From: Rheinheimera tangshanensis
GTDB taxonomy: Bacteria > Pseudomonadota > Gammaproteobacteria > Enterobacterales > Alteromonadaceae
NCBI RefSeq assembly: GCF_014645135.1
Contig: NZ_BMLH01000001.1
Location: 682,001 to 746,000, forward strand
Reading direction: 5' to 3'
Length of the DNA: 64,000 bases
Below, piece by piece: positions 17,916 through 26,590 of the stretch. The notes under the pieces were generated by a model. The model saw only the letters and a program-made list of their open reading frames with translations, made no database searches and was not told the DNA's origin. The position numbers were made by a program, and so were the translations under genes. Position 1 is the stretch's first letter, and each line of letters begins with the position of its first letter.

Positions 17916-18266
17916 TTATTTATCCAGCGGTGTATTGAAGTTTTCTGGCTTTTTGAAATCACCAGTGATATCAACTAATTTGTCGTCTTTAAATTGAGCG
18001 ACCATCTGTTTTTCAAAGTTTTCACCACGACCACCTTTTAACGCATAAAAATAATGCCAGATGTCGTCGTCAAATGCGTTTTCAGCAACAGGGTTGCCTA
18101 ACACAAAGCGAACCTGCTCTTTGGTCATTTGAACACGCAGTTTATCGATATCTTTTTGTTCCAGAAAGTTGCCTTGTGGCACGTCAATCCGGTAAATCCA
18201 ACTGCTACAAGCTCCCAGAGTCAATGCTGTGGCCAACACAAGGGCCGTTTTCACTACTGCTTTCAT
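17916..18266 (-). CDS. bamE: outer membrane assembly lipoprotein BamE (SmpA)
   Basis: 116 residues from the ATG at 18266, which gives a normal signal peptide (MKAVVKTALVLATALTLGAC) with lipobox LGAC. Another ATG four codons earlier (18278) is possible. The BamE domain has YRIDVPQGNFLEQKDIDKLR, MTKEQVRFVLGNP and DIWHYFY. BamE is a small subunit of the BAM complex that inserts beta-barrel proteins into the outer membrane. The gene is convergent with rnfH, in the common rnfH-bamE-recN arrangement. Confidence 0.96.
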   Translation of the reverse strand: MKAVVKTALVLATALTLGACSSWIYRIDVPQGNFLEQKDIDKLRVQMTKEQVRFVLGNPVAENAFDDDIWHYFYALKGGRGENFEKQMVAQFKDDKLVDITGDFKKPENFNTPLDK

Positions 18267-18393
18267 CTGTCTCTTCATCTGAATAAGTCTGACGGCATCA
18301 TACCGCAAGCATGGGCTGAAATTAAAGCCTTAATCAGACCTAAGTGTGCTGGCTAAGTTCGTACCTGTTAAAAATAATTGCTACAAATCAGTT

Positions 18394-20061
18394 TTAAGGC
18401 GCACATAACAACTCACGTGCATTGGCAATTGCATTGGCGCTGACATTTTCACCCGCCAGTAAACGTGCTATTTCCTGTACCCGCTCTTCGTCTGCCAGTT
18501 CACGAATACGGGTTTCGGTGGCTATACCGTCAGTGTATTTTTCAACAAACAATTGGTGATGTCCCTGGCTGGCGACTTGTGGCAAGTGAGTGACACAAAT
18601 CACTTGAGTGGATTCACCCAACTGGCGTAATAATCGACCTACACCCGCAGCCACAGGGCCGCTGATGCCTACATCTACCTCATCGAAAATTAATGTAGGA
18701 GTGGTTACTTTACCAGCCAGAATGACCTGAATGGCCAGACTGATACGGGATAGTTCGCCACCAGACGCGACTTTGTGCAGCGCCTGTAAAGGTTGGCCCG
18801 GGTTGGTGCTGACCAGAAAATCGACCTGATCCCAGCCGGATGCGTTGGCTTTTTCTATCCCGACACTTTCCACGGCGATAAAAAATTTGCCGTTAGCCAT
18901 GCTGAGTTCTGCCATGCTGCGGGCAATTTTGTCGGACAGCTCCAAAGCAGCTGATTTACGCAATTCAGAGACTATTTCTGCGGCCTTACAATACAGCTGT
19001 TGGGCCTGCTGAATTTCAAGCTGGAGTTCAACGATACGCTCATCATCGCCTGCCAGTTCTGACAACTGCTGGGACAATTGCTGGTGGAACAAGGCCAGCT
19101 GGTCGTTTGGAATTTGATGTTTACGGCTTAAACTGAGCCATAGGCCCAGACGCTGATCAATTTCTGCTAAACGCTCTGGGTCTATATCTACTTTTTCGCT
19201 GTAACGGCGTAATTCGCGGCCAGCTTCTTCAATTTGTACTAAAGCTTCACTTAGCATCTGATGAATAGGGGCTAAAGCCGGATCGACGTCGATATAGTCG
19301 TCCAGTTGCTGGCAGGCATGGCTTAATAAGCGATAGCTGTTGGCTTCTTCATCCTCATAGACCAATTGTAACGTCTGTTGGCTGGCCTGAATTAGACTGT
19401 GACTATTACTTAAACGCTGATGTTCAGTTTCCAACTCGGCAAATTCATCCGCGCCCGGCGCAAATTGATCCAGCTCAGCCACCTGGTATTCCAATAACTG
19501 ACGCTGTGCTTCACGTTGCTGCTGACTGCTTTGTAGTTCGCCATATTCCTGTTTCAACTGTTGCCAGGCTTTCCAGTAATGACGACAGTCAGCTAAAGCG
19601 GATTGAGTATTGGCATAAGCGTCCAGTAACTGGCGCTGATGATCCGATTTTAATAACAGTTGATGTGCATGCTGGCCATGAATGCTCAGCAGGTGATGTC
19701 CCAGTGCTTTGAGTTGCTGCGCAGGTACCTGCACGCCATTTATATAACCACGGGAGCGGCCTTCGCTGCCCACCACACGGCGCACTATACATTCGTTACC
19801 CATGGCGAGATCTTGTTCAGCCAGCCAGTGCTGAGCGGCAGCTAACTGACTGATATCAAACGTAGCCACTATATCGGCTTTATCACAACCGGGGCGAACC
19901 ACTAAACCATCGGCACGGTCGCCTAAACACAAGGACAAGGCATCCAAAGCTATAGATTTACCTGCGCCTGTTTCGCCGGTAATGGTGGTCATGCCACCAC
20001 GCCAGTCGAGTTCCAGCGCGCGTACTATGGCAAAGTTGCTGATATGCAGATGGTTGAGCAT
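18394..20061 (-). CDS. recN: DNA repair protein RecN
   Basis: 555 residues, the usual RecN length. Walker A is TGETGAGKS near residue 31. The central region (about 150-370) is an SMC-like coiled coil. The C-terminal part has GELSRISLAIQ (ABC signature), Walker B LIFDEVDVGISG and CVTHLPQVASQGHHQ. RecN is a cohesin-like protein acting in double-strand-break repair, strongly SOS-induced. A consensus LexA site lies 26 bases before the start codon. Confidence 0.97.
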   Translation of the reverse strand: MLNHLHISNFAIVRALELDWRGGMTTITGETGAGKSIALDALSLCLGDRADGLVVRPGCDKADIVATFDISQLAAAQHWLAEQDLAMGNECIVRRVVGSEGRSRGYINGVQVPAQQLKALGHHLLSIHGQHAHQLLLKSDHQRQLLDAYANTQSALADCRHYWKAWQQLKQEYGELQSSQQQREAQRQLLEYQVAELDQFAPGADEFAELETEHQRLSNSHSLIQASQQTLQLVYEDEEANSYRLLSHACQQLDDYIDVDPALAPIHQMLSEALVQIEEAGRELRRYSEKVDIDPERLAEIDQRLGLWLSLSRKHQIPNDQLALFHQQLSQQLSELAGDDERIVELQLEIQQAQQLYCKAAEIVSELRKSAALELSDKIARSMAELSMANGKFFIAVESVGIEKANASGWDQVDFLVSTNPGQPLQALHKVASGGELSRISLAIQVILAGKVTTPTLIFDEVDVGISGPVAAGVGRLLRQLGESTQVICVTHLPQVASQGHHQLFVEKYTDGIATETRIRELADEERVQEIARLLAGENVSANAIANARELLCAP

Positions 20062-20086
20062 GGTCCAACTCCCTTATACTGAATAA

Positions 20087-20102
20087 CTGTTAATTTATAC
20101 AG
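20087..20102 (-). promoter_or_regulatory. LexA (SOS) box upstream of recN
   Basis: CTGT-N8-ACAG with an AT-only spacer (CTGTTAATTTATACAG), an exact match to the gammaproteobacterial LexA consensus, 26-41 bases upstream of recN. SOS control of recN is well known in E. coli. Confidence 0.9.
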
Positions 20103-20141
20103 TAATTCTGTATTTAGCAAGGGAGTGAGCCATAGAATTTT

Positions 20142-21035
20142 TTAGTAGAGTTTACTGCCCCAACCAAGTTTGTTACGCAGCACATTAAAGTAGCTATAAC
20201 CCGGTGGATGCACCAGTTTCAGTGGCTTAGGGTGTTTACGAATACGGATCTCATCACCAGGCATCACGGCCAGAATGACGTGACTGTCACAGCTGACCTG
20301 TAAATGTGCGTCGTTACTCGGCGATACTTTGAGTACAATTTCACTGGTGCCAGAGACCACCAGAGGCCGGCTGCTTAAGGTATGAGGAAACATGGGCACT
20401 AAGCTCATCGCATCCAGTTCTGGCGTCAAAATTGGGCCGCCTCCAGACAAGGAATAGGCGGTGGAGCCTGTGGGCGTGCTGACAATTAAACCATCAGAGC
20501 GCTGACTAAACACAAATTCACCATTGATATGTGCTTCAAACTCAATCATATGAGCTACTTTATCAGCGTGTAATACCGCTTCGTTTACCGCGCTGTTACT
20601 GCTTTTAACGCAGTCATTGCGATAGACTTCGACTTCCAGCAGATTGCGTTTTTCGGTGACAAAATTACCTGCCAGCACTGCGGCTAAAGGCGTTTCAAAA
20701 TCTTCCGGTGACAAATCAGTTAAAAAACCTAAGTTACCGCGGTTTACACCCAGGACTGCGACACCAAATCGCGCTAATACGCGCGCAGCTCCGAGCATAT
20801 TGCCATCACCACCGACCACTATGGCCAGGTCGCAGTTTTTACCCAGCTCCACTAAATCCATCACCTTTACATCCGGCAAGGCCAGGGATTCTGCTACTTT
20901 TTCTTCCACGTATACCTGTAGCTTTTGTGCCGTTAAAAACTGATACAGGCTGATAAGAGTAGTATTGGCGCCGGGATGATTCGGTTTGCCAATAAGGCCA
21001 ATGGTTTGAAATGCGCTGCCTGGATTTTGACTCAT
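20142..21035 (-). CDS. nadK: NAD kinase
   Basis: 297 residues from the ATG at 21035, which has AAGGAA shortly upstream; an ATG five codons earlier is less likely. The catalytic GGDGNML motif is near residue 69, with [10 protein letters not shown] and the glycine-rich segment [16 protein letters not shown]. The enzyme phosphorylates NAD to NADP in the cytoplasm. It lies next to recN on the same strand and is divergent from hrcA-grpE, a common order in gammaproteobacteria. Confidence 0.97.
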   Translation of the reverse strand: MSQNPGSAFQTIGLIGKPNHPGANTTLISLYQFLTAQKLQVYVEEKVAESLALPDVKVMDLVELGKNCDLAIVVGGDGNMLGAARVLARFGVAVLGVNRGNLGFLTDLSPEDFETPLAAVLAGNFVTEKRNLLEVEVYRNDCVKSSNSAVNEAVLHADKVAHMIEFEAHINGEFVFSQRSDGLIVSTPTGSTAYSLSGGGPILTPELDAMSLVPMFPHTLSSRPLVVSGTSEIVLKVSPSNDAHLQVSCDSHVILAVMPGDEIRIRKHPKPLKLVHPPGYSYFNVLRNKLGWGSKLY

Positions 21036-21125
21036 GAGTGTTCCTTTCAAAGTGCAAATGCAGTATACCCATAGTTTTTCGCAGCGAACAGCTTTGCAGG
21101 CGCAGAGCAGTGCACAAGGGCAAGG

Positions 21126-21154
21126 CTTGAATTTTTAAATAAAGACCCCACAAT
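21126..21154 (+). promoter_or_regulatory. sigma32-type heat-shock promoter for hrcA-grpE
   Basis: CTTGAA at 21126-21131 and CCCCACAAT at 21146-21154 with a 14-base spacer, close to the E. coli sigma32 consensus (CTTGAAA, CCCCATNT). It lies about 72 bases upstream of the hrcA start. No CIRCE inverted repeat (TTAGCACTC-N9-GAGTGCTAA) is visible in this region. Confidence 0.75.
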
Positions 21155-21226
21155 ACATAGCAGTATAAGCAGAGCGTATTTATTTTTGGTCGTTGGGTCG
21201 TCTTTTTAACCGGAGTAACAGCTGTA

Positions 21227-22252
21227 GTGGTTCAGTTAAGCAGACCAGAACTGATATTAAAACTCATCGTCGAGCATTATTTGACGGATGGTATGCCGGT
21301 GTCTTCTAAACTGCTGTGTGAGCAGTCAGAGCTTGGTGTCAGTTCGGCTACTGTACGCAATACCATGATGTTACTGGAGCAGCAGGGGTTTATCCGCTCT
21401 CCTCATACCTCAGCTGGTCGGGTTCCAACCACTTCGGGTATTCGCTTATTTATCGATAAAATGTTACAGCTTGAGCCTTTAAGCGGGCGTTGGCTGGACG
21501 CTATTCAGGTGAACTTACCGCCACAATTGCCTGTCTCTCTGCTTTGTCAGCAAGCCGGACAGTTGCTCGCTAACTTAACGGGTATGGTCAGTATTGTCAG
21601 TGCGCCTAAAGGTCAGGGCCGGGTGATACGTCAGGTTGATTTGGTGCGTCTGGCTACACAGCGCTTACTGCTGGTGGTGATAGACGAAGACGGTGATATT
21701 TTACATCGTGTGCTGTTTAACGACGATTTAATAGATAACCAGACCTTAAGCCGGGTTTTGTGTTTACTGAATGCGGCGTTATGTGGACAGGACTGGCTGG
21801 ATGGTATTTCCCGTTTAGCTTTAATTGCAAAACAAGAATCTGGTGCAGTTCAGACTTTAGTGCAAACCGCTATGGCACAGCTGAGTCTGGATGAGATGCA
21901 GCAGCATCAGCCTCTGATTTATGGACAGCATCAATTGATGCAGGCAAGTGACTACCACCGGGATCCGGAATTACAGCAAGTGATTGAGTTGCTGGATAAT
22001 CCGTCCTGTCTGGTGAAGTTATTAGCGCCTGTCACTCAGGATGCTCAACCAAAATTAATACTCGGACGTGAGTCTGGTATTGAACCTTTAGCCAAGGTGA
22101 GTTTGATTTGTGCACGCTACCGTGCAGAGCCCCATGGCTTTATTGCCTTGCTTGGGCCACGCCGGATGAACTATGGTCGTTTTGTGCCTTTAGTTGAAGC
22201 TGTAGCACAACAAATGTTTTTTAACTTGAATCATCTTAATCAATCCCCATAA
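21227..22252 (+). CDS. hrcA: HrcA-family heat-inducible transcription repressor
   Basis: 341 residues from a GTG at 21227 with GGAG 11 bases upstream. The N-terminal winged helix has LILKLIVEHYLTDGMPVSSK and SSATVRNTMMLLEQQGFI, then SPHTSAGRVPT and RLFIDKML, all HrcA hallmarks. The rest is the GAF-like sensor domain with a late GRESGIEPLAKVSLI segment. HrcA normally represses groE and dnaK operons by binding CIRCE and is kept active by GroEL. It is absent from E. coli. Twenty-nine bases before grpE, it forms a two-gene heat-shock unit. Confidence 0.88.
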   Translation: MVQLSRPELILKLIVEHYLTDGMPVSSKLLCEQSELGVSSATVRNTMMLLEQQGFIRSPHTSAGRVPTTSGIRLFIDKMLQLEPLSGRWLDAIQVNLPPQLPVSLLCQQAGQLLANLTGMVSIVSAPKGQGRVIRQVDLVRLATQRLLLVVIDEDGDILHRVLFNDDLIDNQTLSRVLCLLNAALCGQDWLDGISRLALIAKQESGAVQTLVQTAMAQLSLDEMQQHQPLIYGQHQLMQASDYHRDPELQQVIELLDNPSCLVKLLAPVTQDAQPKLILGRESGIEPLAKVSLICARYRAEPHGFIALLGPRRMNYGRFVPLVEAVAQQMFFNLNHLNQSP

Positions 22253-22281
22253 TAAGCCAACCTATGGTGGAGTAGTAACTA

Positions 22282-22851
22282 ATGAGCGAGCAAGATAAAG
22301 TGCAAACTGAACAACAACAGGCTGCGGAAGCAGCGGCAGAGCAACAAGTGGTAGAACTGACGCCGGAGCAGGAACTTATTGCAAAGCTGGATGCAGAATT
22401 ACAGCAGGCAAAAGCCCAGTTGGCAGAGCAGCATGATTTAATGCTTAGAATTAAAGCTGAAGCTGACAACAGCCGTCGTCGTTCAGCCATGGATGTTGAA
22501 AAAGCCCATAAATTTGCGCTGGAGCGTTTCGCTGGTGATTTATTGCCTGTGGTCGACAACCTCGAGCGTGCTTTAACTTTCTTAAATCGCGAAGACGACA
22601 GCCAGAAAGCTCTGGGTGAAGGCGTGGATTTAACCTTAAAAGGTTTACTGGATACCTTGGCGAAAAACGGTGTGCAGCAAATTGACCCGCAAGGTCAGCC
22701 GTTTAATCCTGAATTCCATCAGGCCATGTCGATTCAGCCAAGTGCTGATGTAGCGCCAAACACTGTGACTTTTGTGATGCAGAAAGGTTACGAGCTGAAC
22801 GGTCGTTTAGTACGTCCTGCTATGGTGGGTGTATCTAAAGCTGTTGAATAA
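22282..22851 (+). CDS. grpE: GrpE nucleotide exchange factor
   Basis: 189 residues. An acidic, Gln/Glu-rich N-terminal tail and a long coiled coil (about 35-85) precede the beta domain with GVDLTLKGLLDTL, NPEFHQAMSIQPS and VMQKGYELNGRLVRPAMVGVSK. GrpE is the exchange factor for DnaK in protein folding and the heat-shock response. GGAG lies upstream of the ATG. It follows hrcA closely and is ended by a strong terminator; dnaK and dnaJ are not nearby. Confidence 0.97.
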   Translation: MSEQDKVQTEQQQAAEAAAEQQVVELTPEQELIAKLDAELQQAKAQLAEQHDLMLRIKAEADNSRRRSAMDVEKAHKFALERFAGDLLPVVDNLERALTFLNREDDSQKALGEGVDLTLKGLLDTLAKNGVQQIDPQGQPFNPEFHQAMSIQPSADVAPNTVTFVMQKGYELNGRLVRPAMVGVSKAVE

Positions 22852-22870
22852 CAAGCAACTGCGTAAAAGC

Positions 22871-22925
22871 AGGGGGAAGAGACATGGGATGCCAGCATCT
22901 GATGTCTCTGCCCCCTTATTTTTTA
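22871..22925 (+). terminator. grpE rho-independent terminator
   Basis: 15-base arms (22871-22885 and 22902-22916) with one mismatch and a 16-base loop, followed by TTATTTTTTA, 20 bases after the grpE stop. Confidence 0.85.
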
Positions 22926-22993
22926 CTGGGCTTTATCCTTGCGGGCTTTTACAATAGCTTCATCGCAGTGTAGGCATTTGCAAAGGAATCTTT

Positions 22994-24274
22994 TTGTCTG
23001 ATCTGGAGTCTGGTGTAACGCAGCCCGCGCAACCTGTTACTGAACTGGTGCTTTGTCGCCACTGCGATCTATTGCAGCAATTGCCCTTATTGGCTATTGG
23101 TCAGGAAGCGGCTTGCAGCCGCTGTGGTTATTTACTGGATATGCGTCAGAAAGATCCGGTGTTGCGCCCTGTACTCTACGCTGCTAGTTCGTTGTTTATG
23201 CTGATCCTGGCAAACCTCTTTCCTTTTATTGGCATGGATGTGGCGGGTAACGTCCATATCATGAGTTTCTTTGATACCTCCTCCGTCTTGTTTAACGAAC
23301 ACCAGCAATGGCTGGCTGTACTGGTTTGGTTATTTATTCAGGCGATCCCGGCTTTTTGTATGTTGGCGGTGATTTATATCAAACTTGGCATGGTGCGCCG
23401 TGTCCGTGGTTTAGTCTGGACTGCCCGTGTGCTGTATATGCTTAAACCTTGGAGTATGGTGGATATTTTCCTTATTGGTATTCTGGTCGCTTTTGTCAAA
23501 CTGGTGGTCTATGCCGATATTTCTGTCGGAATGAGTTTCTGGGCTTTTTGCCTGTTTTGTTTGTTGCATTTGCGCACTTTCCAGGTGATAGACCGTCATG
23601 CCTTGTGGGAGTCGATAGCTGCAACGCCTCAACCTGTTTCCGCTGATTTTGCCGGACGAACCGGTATGTCGCTGAATTTAGCCAGTTGCAGCTGCTGCAC
23701 TGCCATAGTGCCGCTGGAGCAAAAACACTGCGGTCGCTGCGGCACCAAAGTCACGGCGCGCATTCCGGCCAGCCTGCAAAAAACTTTGGCTTGGTTGATT
23801 ACTGCTACCTTGTTGTATATCCCAGCTAACTTGCTGCCTATTATGGAGACTGTGTCTTTGGGCAGTAGCATTCAGTCTACAATCATCAGCGGTATTATAT
23901 TGATGTGGCAGGACGGTGCTTACCCTGTCGCTATTGTGATTTTATTGGCCAGCGTGGTGGTACCAGTGGTGAAAATCGCTGTGATGTTTTGGCTCTGTTA
24001 TCTTGCCAGTCACAGTGGACATAAGCGGCAGTTGCTATCGACCAGGGTGTATTTACTGGTCGACTGGATTGGCCGTTGGTCCATGGTGGATGTTTTAGTG
24101 GTCGCTATTCTGGCGGCATTGGTTCGATTTGATTTATTGATGGGCGTGTACCCTGGTATGGGTGCGATAATTTTTGCGACTGTGGTGATCACCACCATGC
24201 TCGCCGCTATGAGTTTTGACCCACGTTTATTGTGGGACCAACGGAATAAAAAAGAGGAGAAGCAGCGTGGCTAA
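22994..24274 (+). CDS. pqiA: intermembrane lipid-transport inner-membrane protein PqiA
   Basis: 426 residues from a TTG at 22994 with AAGGAA 5 bases upstream. Two homologous halves each start with a zinc-ribbon-like CxxC pair (LCRHCD...CSRCG near 21-44; CSCC...CGRCG near 233-252). Each is followed by four membrane helices of the PqiA fold, including LANLFPFIGMD and PANLLPIMETV. PqiA is the membrane component of the PqiABC system, an MCE tunnel for lipid movement between inner and outer membranes. It overlaps pqiB by 8 bases. Confidence 0.95.
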   Translation: MSDLESGVTQPAQPVTELVLCRHCDLLQQLPLLAIGQEAACSRCGYLLDMRQKDPVLRPVLYAASSLFMLILANLFPFIGMDVAGNVHIMSFFDTSSVLFNEHQQWLAVLVWLFIQAIPAFCMLAVIYIKLGMVRRVRGLVWTARVLYMLKPWSMVDIFLIGILVAFVKLVVYADISVGMSFWAFCLFCLLHLRTFQVIDRHALWESIAATPQPVSADFAGRTGMSLNLASCSCCTAIVPLEQKHCGRCGTKVTARIPASLQKTLAWLITATLLYIPANLLPIMETVSLGSSIQSTIISGIILMWQDGAYPVAIVILLASVVVPVVKIAVMFWLCYLASHSGHKRQLLSTRVYLLVDWIGRWSMVDVLVVAILAALVRFDLLMGVYPGMGAIIFATVVITTMLAAMSFDPRLLWDQRNKKEEKQRG

Positions 24275-26021
24275 GACGCAGGGCCGGGTGGCCGCGGTGA
24301 AAAAGATCCGACAATTATCTCCGATCTGGATAGTGCCAGTGATAGCTGTGGCTATTGGTATTTGGATGCTTTATTACACTCAGAAAAATCAGGGGCCCGT
24401 GATCACCTTAGTCACACTCAATGCTGAGGGCATAGTGGCAGGTAAAACCCAGATCAAAAGTCGTAGTGTGGATATAGGCCGGGTCGAATCCGTGCAGCTA
24501 TCAGAAGATTTAAGCAAAGTGTTAATCAAAGCTCGGATGGATCCCGGTATTGAGCCTTTACTCAATGAAGACTCTCAGTTATGGGTGGTTAAGCCTACGG
24601 TAGGGCGTGGTGGTGTCAGTGGTTTAAATACATTGTTATCAGGTGCTTATATTGAATTACAGCCAGGTAAAGCCAATGTACAGAAGTATTATTACGAGCT
24701 GCTCGACAGTCCACCTATAGCACCGGCTGATGCGCCTGGGGTTCGTGTGACGTTGTTAAGTGATGATGCGACAGCTTTAGCTGTAGGCGATCCTGTGCTT
24801 TATCATGGTTATGCAGTAGGTACGGTAGAAACCAGTCATTTTGTGGCTGAGCAAGGTCATATGACCTATCAGTTGTTTATACGTGCACCTTATGATGCTT
24901 TGGTCACTGAAAACGTGCGCTTCTGGCAAGCCAGCGGTATGGCGCTGGATGTCTCTGCTCAAGGGGTGCGAGTGGAGTTAGCCTCTATCGCCACGCTACT
25001 GAGTGGCGGCGTGCATTTTGATGTGCTGGATGGTTGGCCCGCTGGGGATAAAGTGGTTAGCAACAGCGAGTTTCAGTTATTTAAAAATCAAAAAGCGATC
25101 AAAGAAGGTTTATATACCGAATACAACGAATACCTGCTGTTTTTTGATGAGTCTATTCGTGGTTTAACTGCTGGGGCTCCTTTGGAATACAAAGGTATAC
25201 GCATTGGTACTGTGGCTATGGCGCCGTACTTTTTTAACATGGATAATCCATTGGATGTGGCCTTTAAAAAAGGTATTCCTGTATTGGTGCGGGTTGAAGC
25301 GGGCCGTCTGGCTGGTGAGATGAGCCTGAAAAAACTGGCGCAGGAATTAGAAACTGCAGTACAACATGGCTTAAGAGCCGTACTAAAAACTGGTAGTTTA
25401 TTGACGGGCGCTTTGTATATTGAACTGGTGCAAACTGATGCACAAATTGAAACACCTAAAGTTAAAGTAGATATGCCAGCTTTGGCTGATGCTGAACAGT
25501 CTGAGAAAGTTCAAGTCACTACAACACAACCGCCAGAATTTTCCAGCGAAGGTTTTGTGCCTGCACCTTTTGCCCTAGCCGATCACGCTGGTCTGAAAAT
25601 TATGCCAACAGCCCCAAGCGGTTTAGCCAATATTGAACAGAAAGTGCTGCAGGTGCTGGATAAGGTGAATCGTCTGCCTGTAGAAGATGTGTTAGCGCAA
25701 AGTTCCGCTACTTTGGCACAAAGCGAAAAAATGCTGAAAAACGCTGAACAGCTGATCCAGTCACTGGACTTGCTGGTGAAAAATAACGCAGTGCAGCAAT
25801 TACCTGCAGACTTACAACAAAGCCTGGCAGAGCTGCGCAAAACTCTGGCTGGTTTTTCGCCGGGCTCACCGGCTTATGAGCGTTTAAATGGAAATTTACA
25901 GTCGATGGATCAGTTATTACGTGATTTACAGCCTGTGATTAAAACCATGAACAGTCAAAGTAACTCTCTGATCTTTAATGCTGATCTGCCAAAAGATCCT
26001 GAACCTGAGAAGGGCAACTAA
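24267..26021 (+). CDS. pqiB: MCE-domain protein PqiB
   Basis: 584 residues from a GTG at 24267 (AGGAG 7 bases upstream), inside the end of pqiA. One N-terminal membrane helix (about 17-38, IWIVPVIAVAIGIWMLYY) is followed by three MCE domains (about 45-140, 160-250, 285-400), each with a GxxV/LxGG-type core such as GVSGLNTLLSGAYIEL. The C-terminal region (about 460-570) is a long helical coiled coil that in PqiB forms the periplasm-spanning needle. It pairs with PqiA in the inner membrane and PqiC in the outer membrane. Confidence 0.95.
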   Translation: MAKTQGRVAAVKKIRQLSPIWIVPVIAVAIGIWMLYYTQKNQGPVITLVTLNAEGIVAGKTQIKSRSVDIGRVESVQLSEDLSKVLIKARMDPGIEPLLNEDSQLWVVKPTVGRGGVSGLNTLLSGAYIELQPGKANVQKYYYELLDSPPIAPADAPGVRVTLLSDDATALAVGDPVLYHGYAVGTVETSHFVAEQGHMTYQLFIRAPYDALVTENVRFWQASGMALDVSAQGVRVELASIATLLSGGVHFDVLDGWPAGDKVVSNSEFQLFKNQKAIKEGLYTEYNEYLLFFDESIRGLTAGAPLEYKGIRIGTVAMAPYFFNMDNPLDVAFKKGIPVLVRVEAGRLAGEMSLKKLAQELETAVQHGLRAVLKTGSLLTGALYIELVQTDAQIETPKVKVDMPALADAEQSEKVQVTTTQPPEFSSEGFVPAPFALADHAGLKIMPTAPSGLANIEQKVLQVLDKVNRLPVEDVLAQSSATLAQSEKMLKNAEQLIQSLDLLVKNNAVQQLPADLQQSLAELRKTLAGFSPGSPAYERLNGNLQSMDQLLRDLQPVIKTMNSQSNSLIFNADLPKDPEPEKGN

Positions 26022-26575
26022 TGCGTTATTTAGCTTGTGTAGTCTTAAGCCTGGCGTTGGCCGGTTGTGGCAGTTCTCCGTCTGAACTGCAGTATTACCG
26101 TTTACCAGCAGTTGCGGTCAAGGCACCAGTGGTGGATAGCAGCAAAGTGTTGGTGGTAGAGCCAGTGATGGTGGCCAGTTACCTGAACAGCAATGCGCTG
26201 GTGTATCAGAACAATGAGGTTAACCTTCAGCTGACCCGCACTCATCAATGGGCCGAAGCTCTGGATCAGCAACTGACCCGTAATTTGCAGGCACATTTAT
26301 CCGGCGCTTTAACGGACTGGCGTGTCACTCAACAGGTAAACGGGGCGGGAGACAGTCGTCTGACGGTACAGGTGACGCAGTTCCATACCACAGCAGATGG
26401 TGTGGTGCTGATCAGTGGTCAGGCGCATTTACTCACAGGCGCTACCGTGAAGCAAATGCCTTTTGAGCTGCAATTAGCTATTGCTGATGATGGTTATGAC
26501 GAAGTGGTCAAAACCTTAGGGCAAGGCTGGGGACAGGTTGCTACACAAATAGCAAAGGTAGTGGAACAACAATAA
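26021..26575 (+). CDS. pqiC: outer membrane lipoprotein PqiC
   Basis: 184 residues with lipobox LAGC at the end of the signal peptide (MRYLACVVLSLALAGC). The body matches the PqiC/YmbA family: LQYYRLPA, VVEPVMVASYLNSNALVYQ and HQWAEALDQQLTRNLQ. It sits under the outer membrane and receives the PqiB needle. Its ATG overlaps the pqiB stop by one base (TAATG), indicating coupled translation. Confidence 0.93.
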   Translation: MRYLACVVLSLALAGCGSSPSELQYYRLPAVAVKAPVVDSSKVLVVEPVMVASYLNSNALVYQNNEVNLQLTRTHQWAEALDQQLTRNLQAHLSGALTDWRVTQQVNGAGDSRLTVQVTQFHTTADGVVLISGQAHLLTGATVKQMPFELQLAIADDGYDEVVKTLGQGWGQVATQIAKVVEQQ

Positions 26576-26590
26576 GTAGTAGTGTGGAAT

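Noticed and set aside
20626-21050. Second gene on the opposite strand within nadK
   Set aside because: Open frames here lie fully inside a well-conserved enzyme gene and have no homology I recognise.
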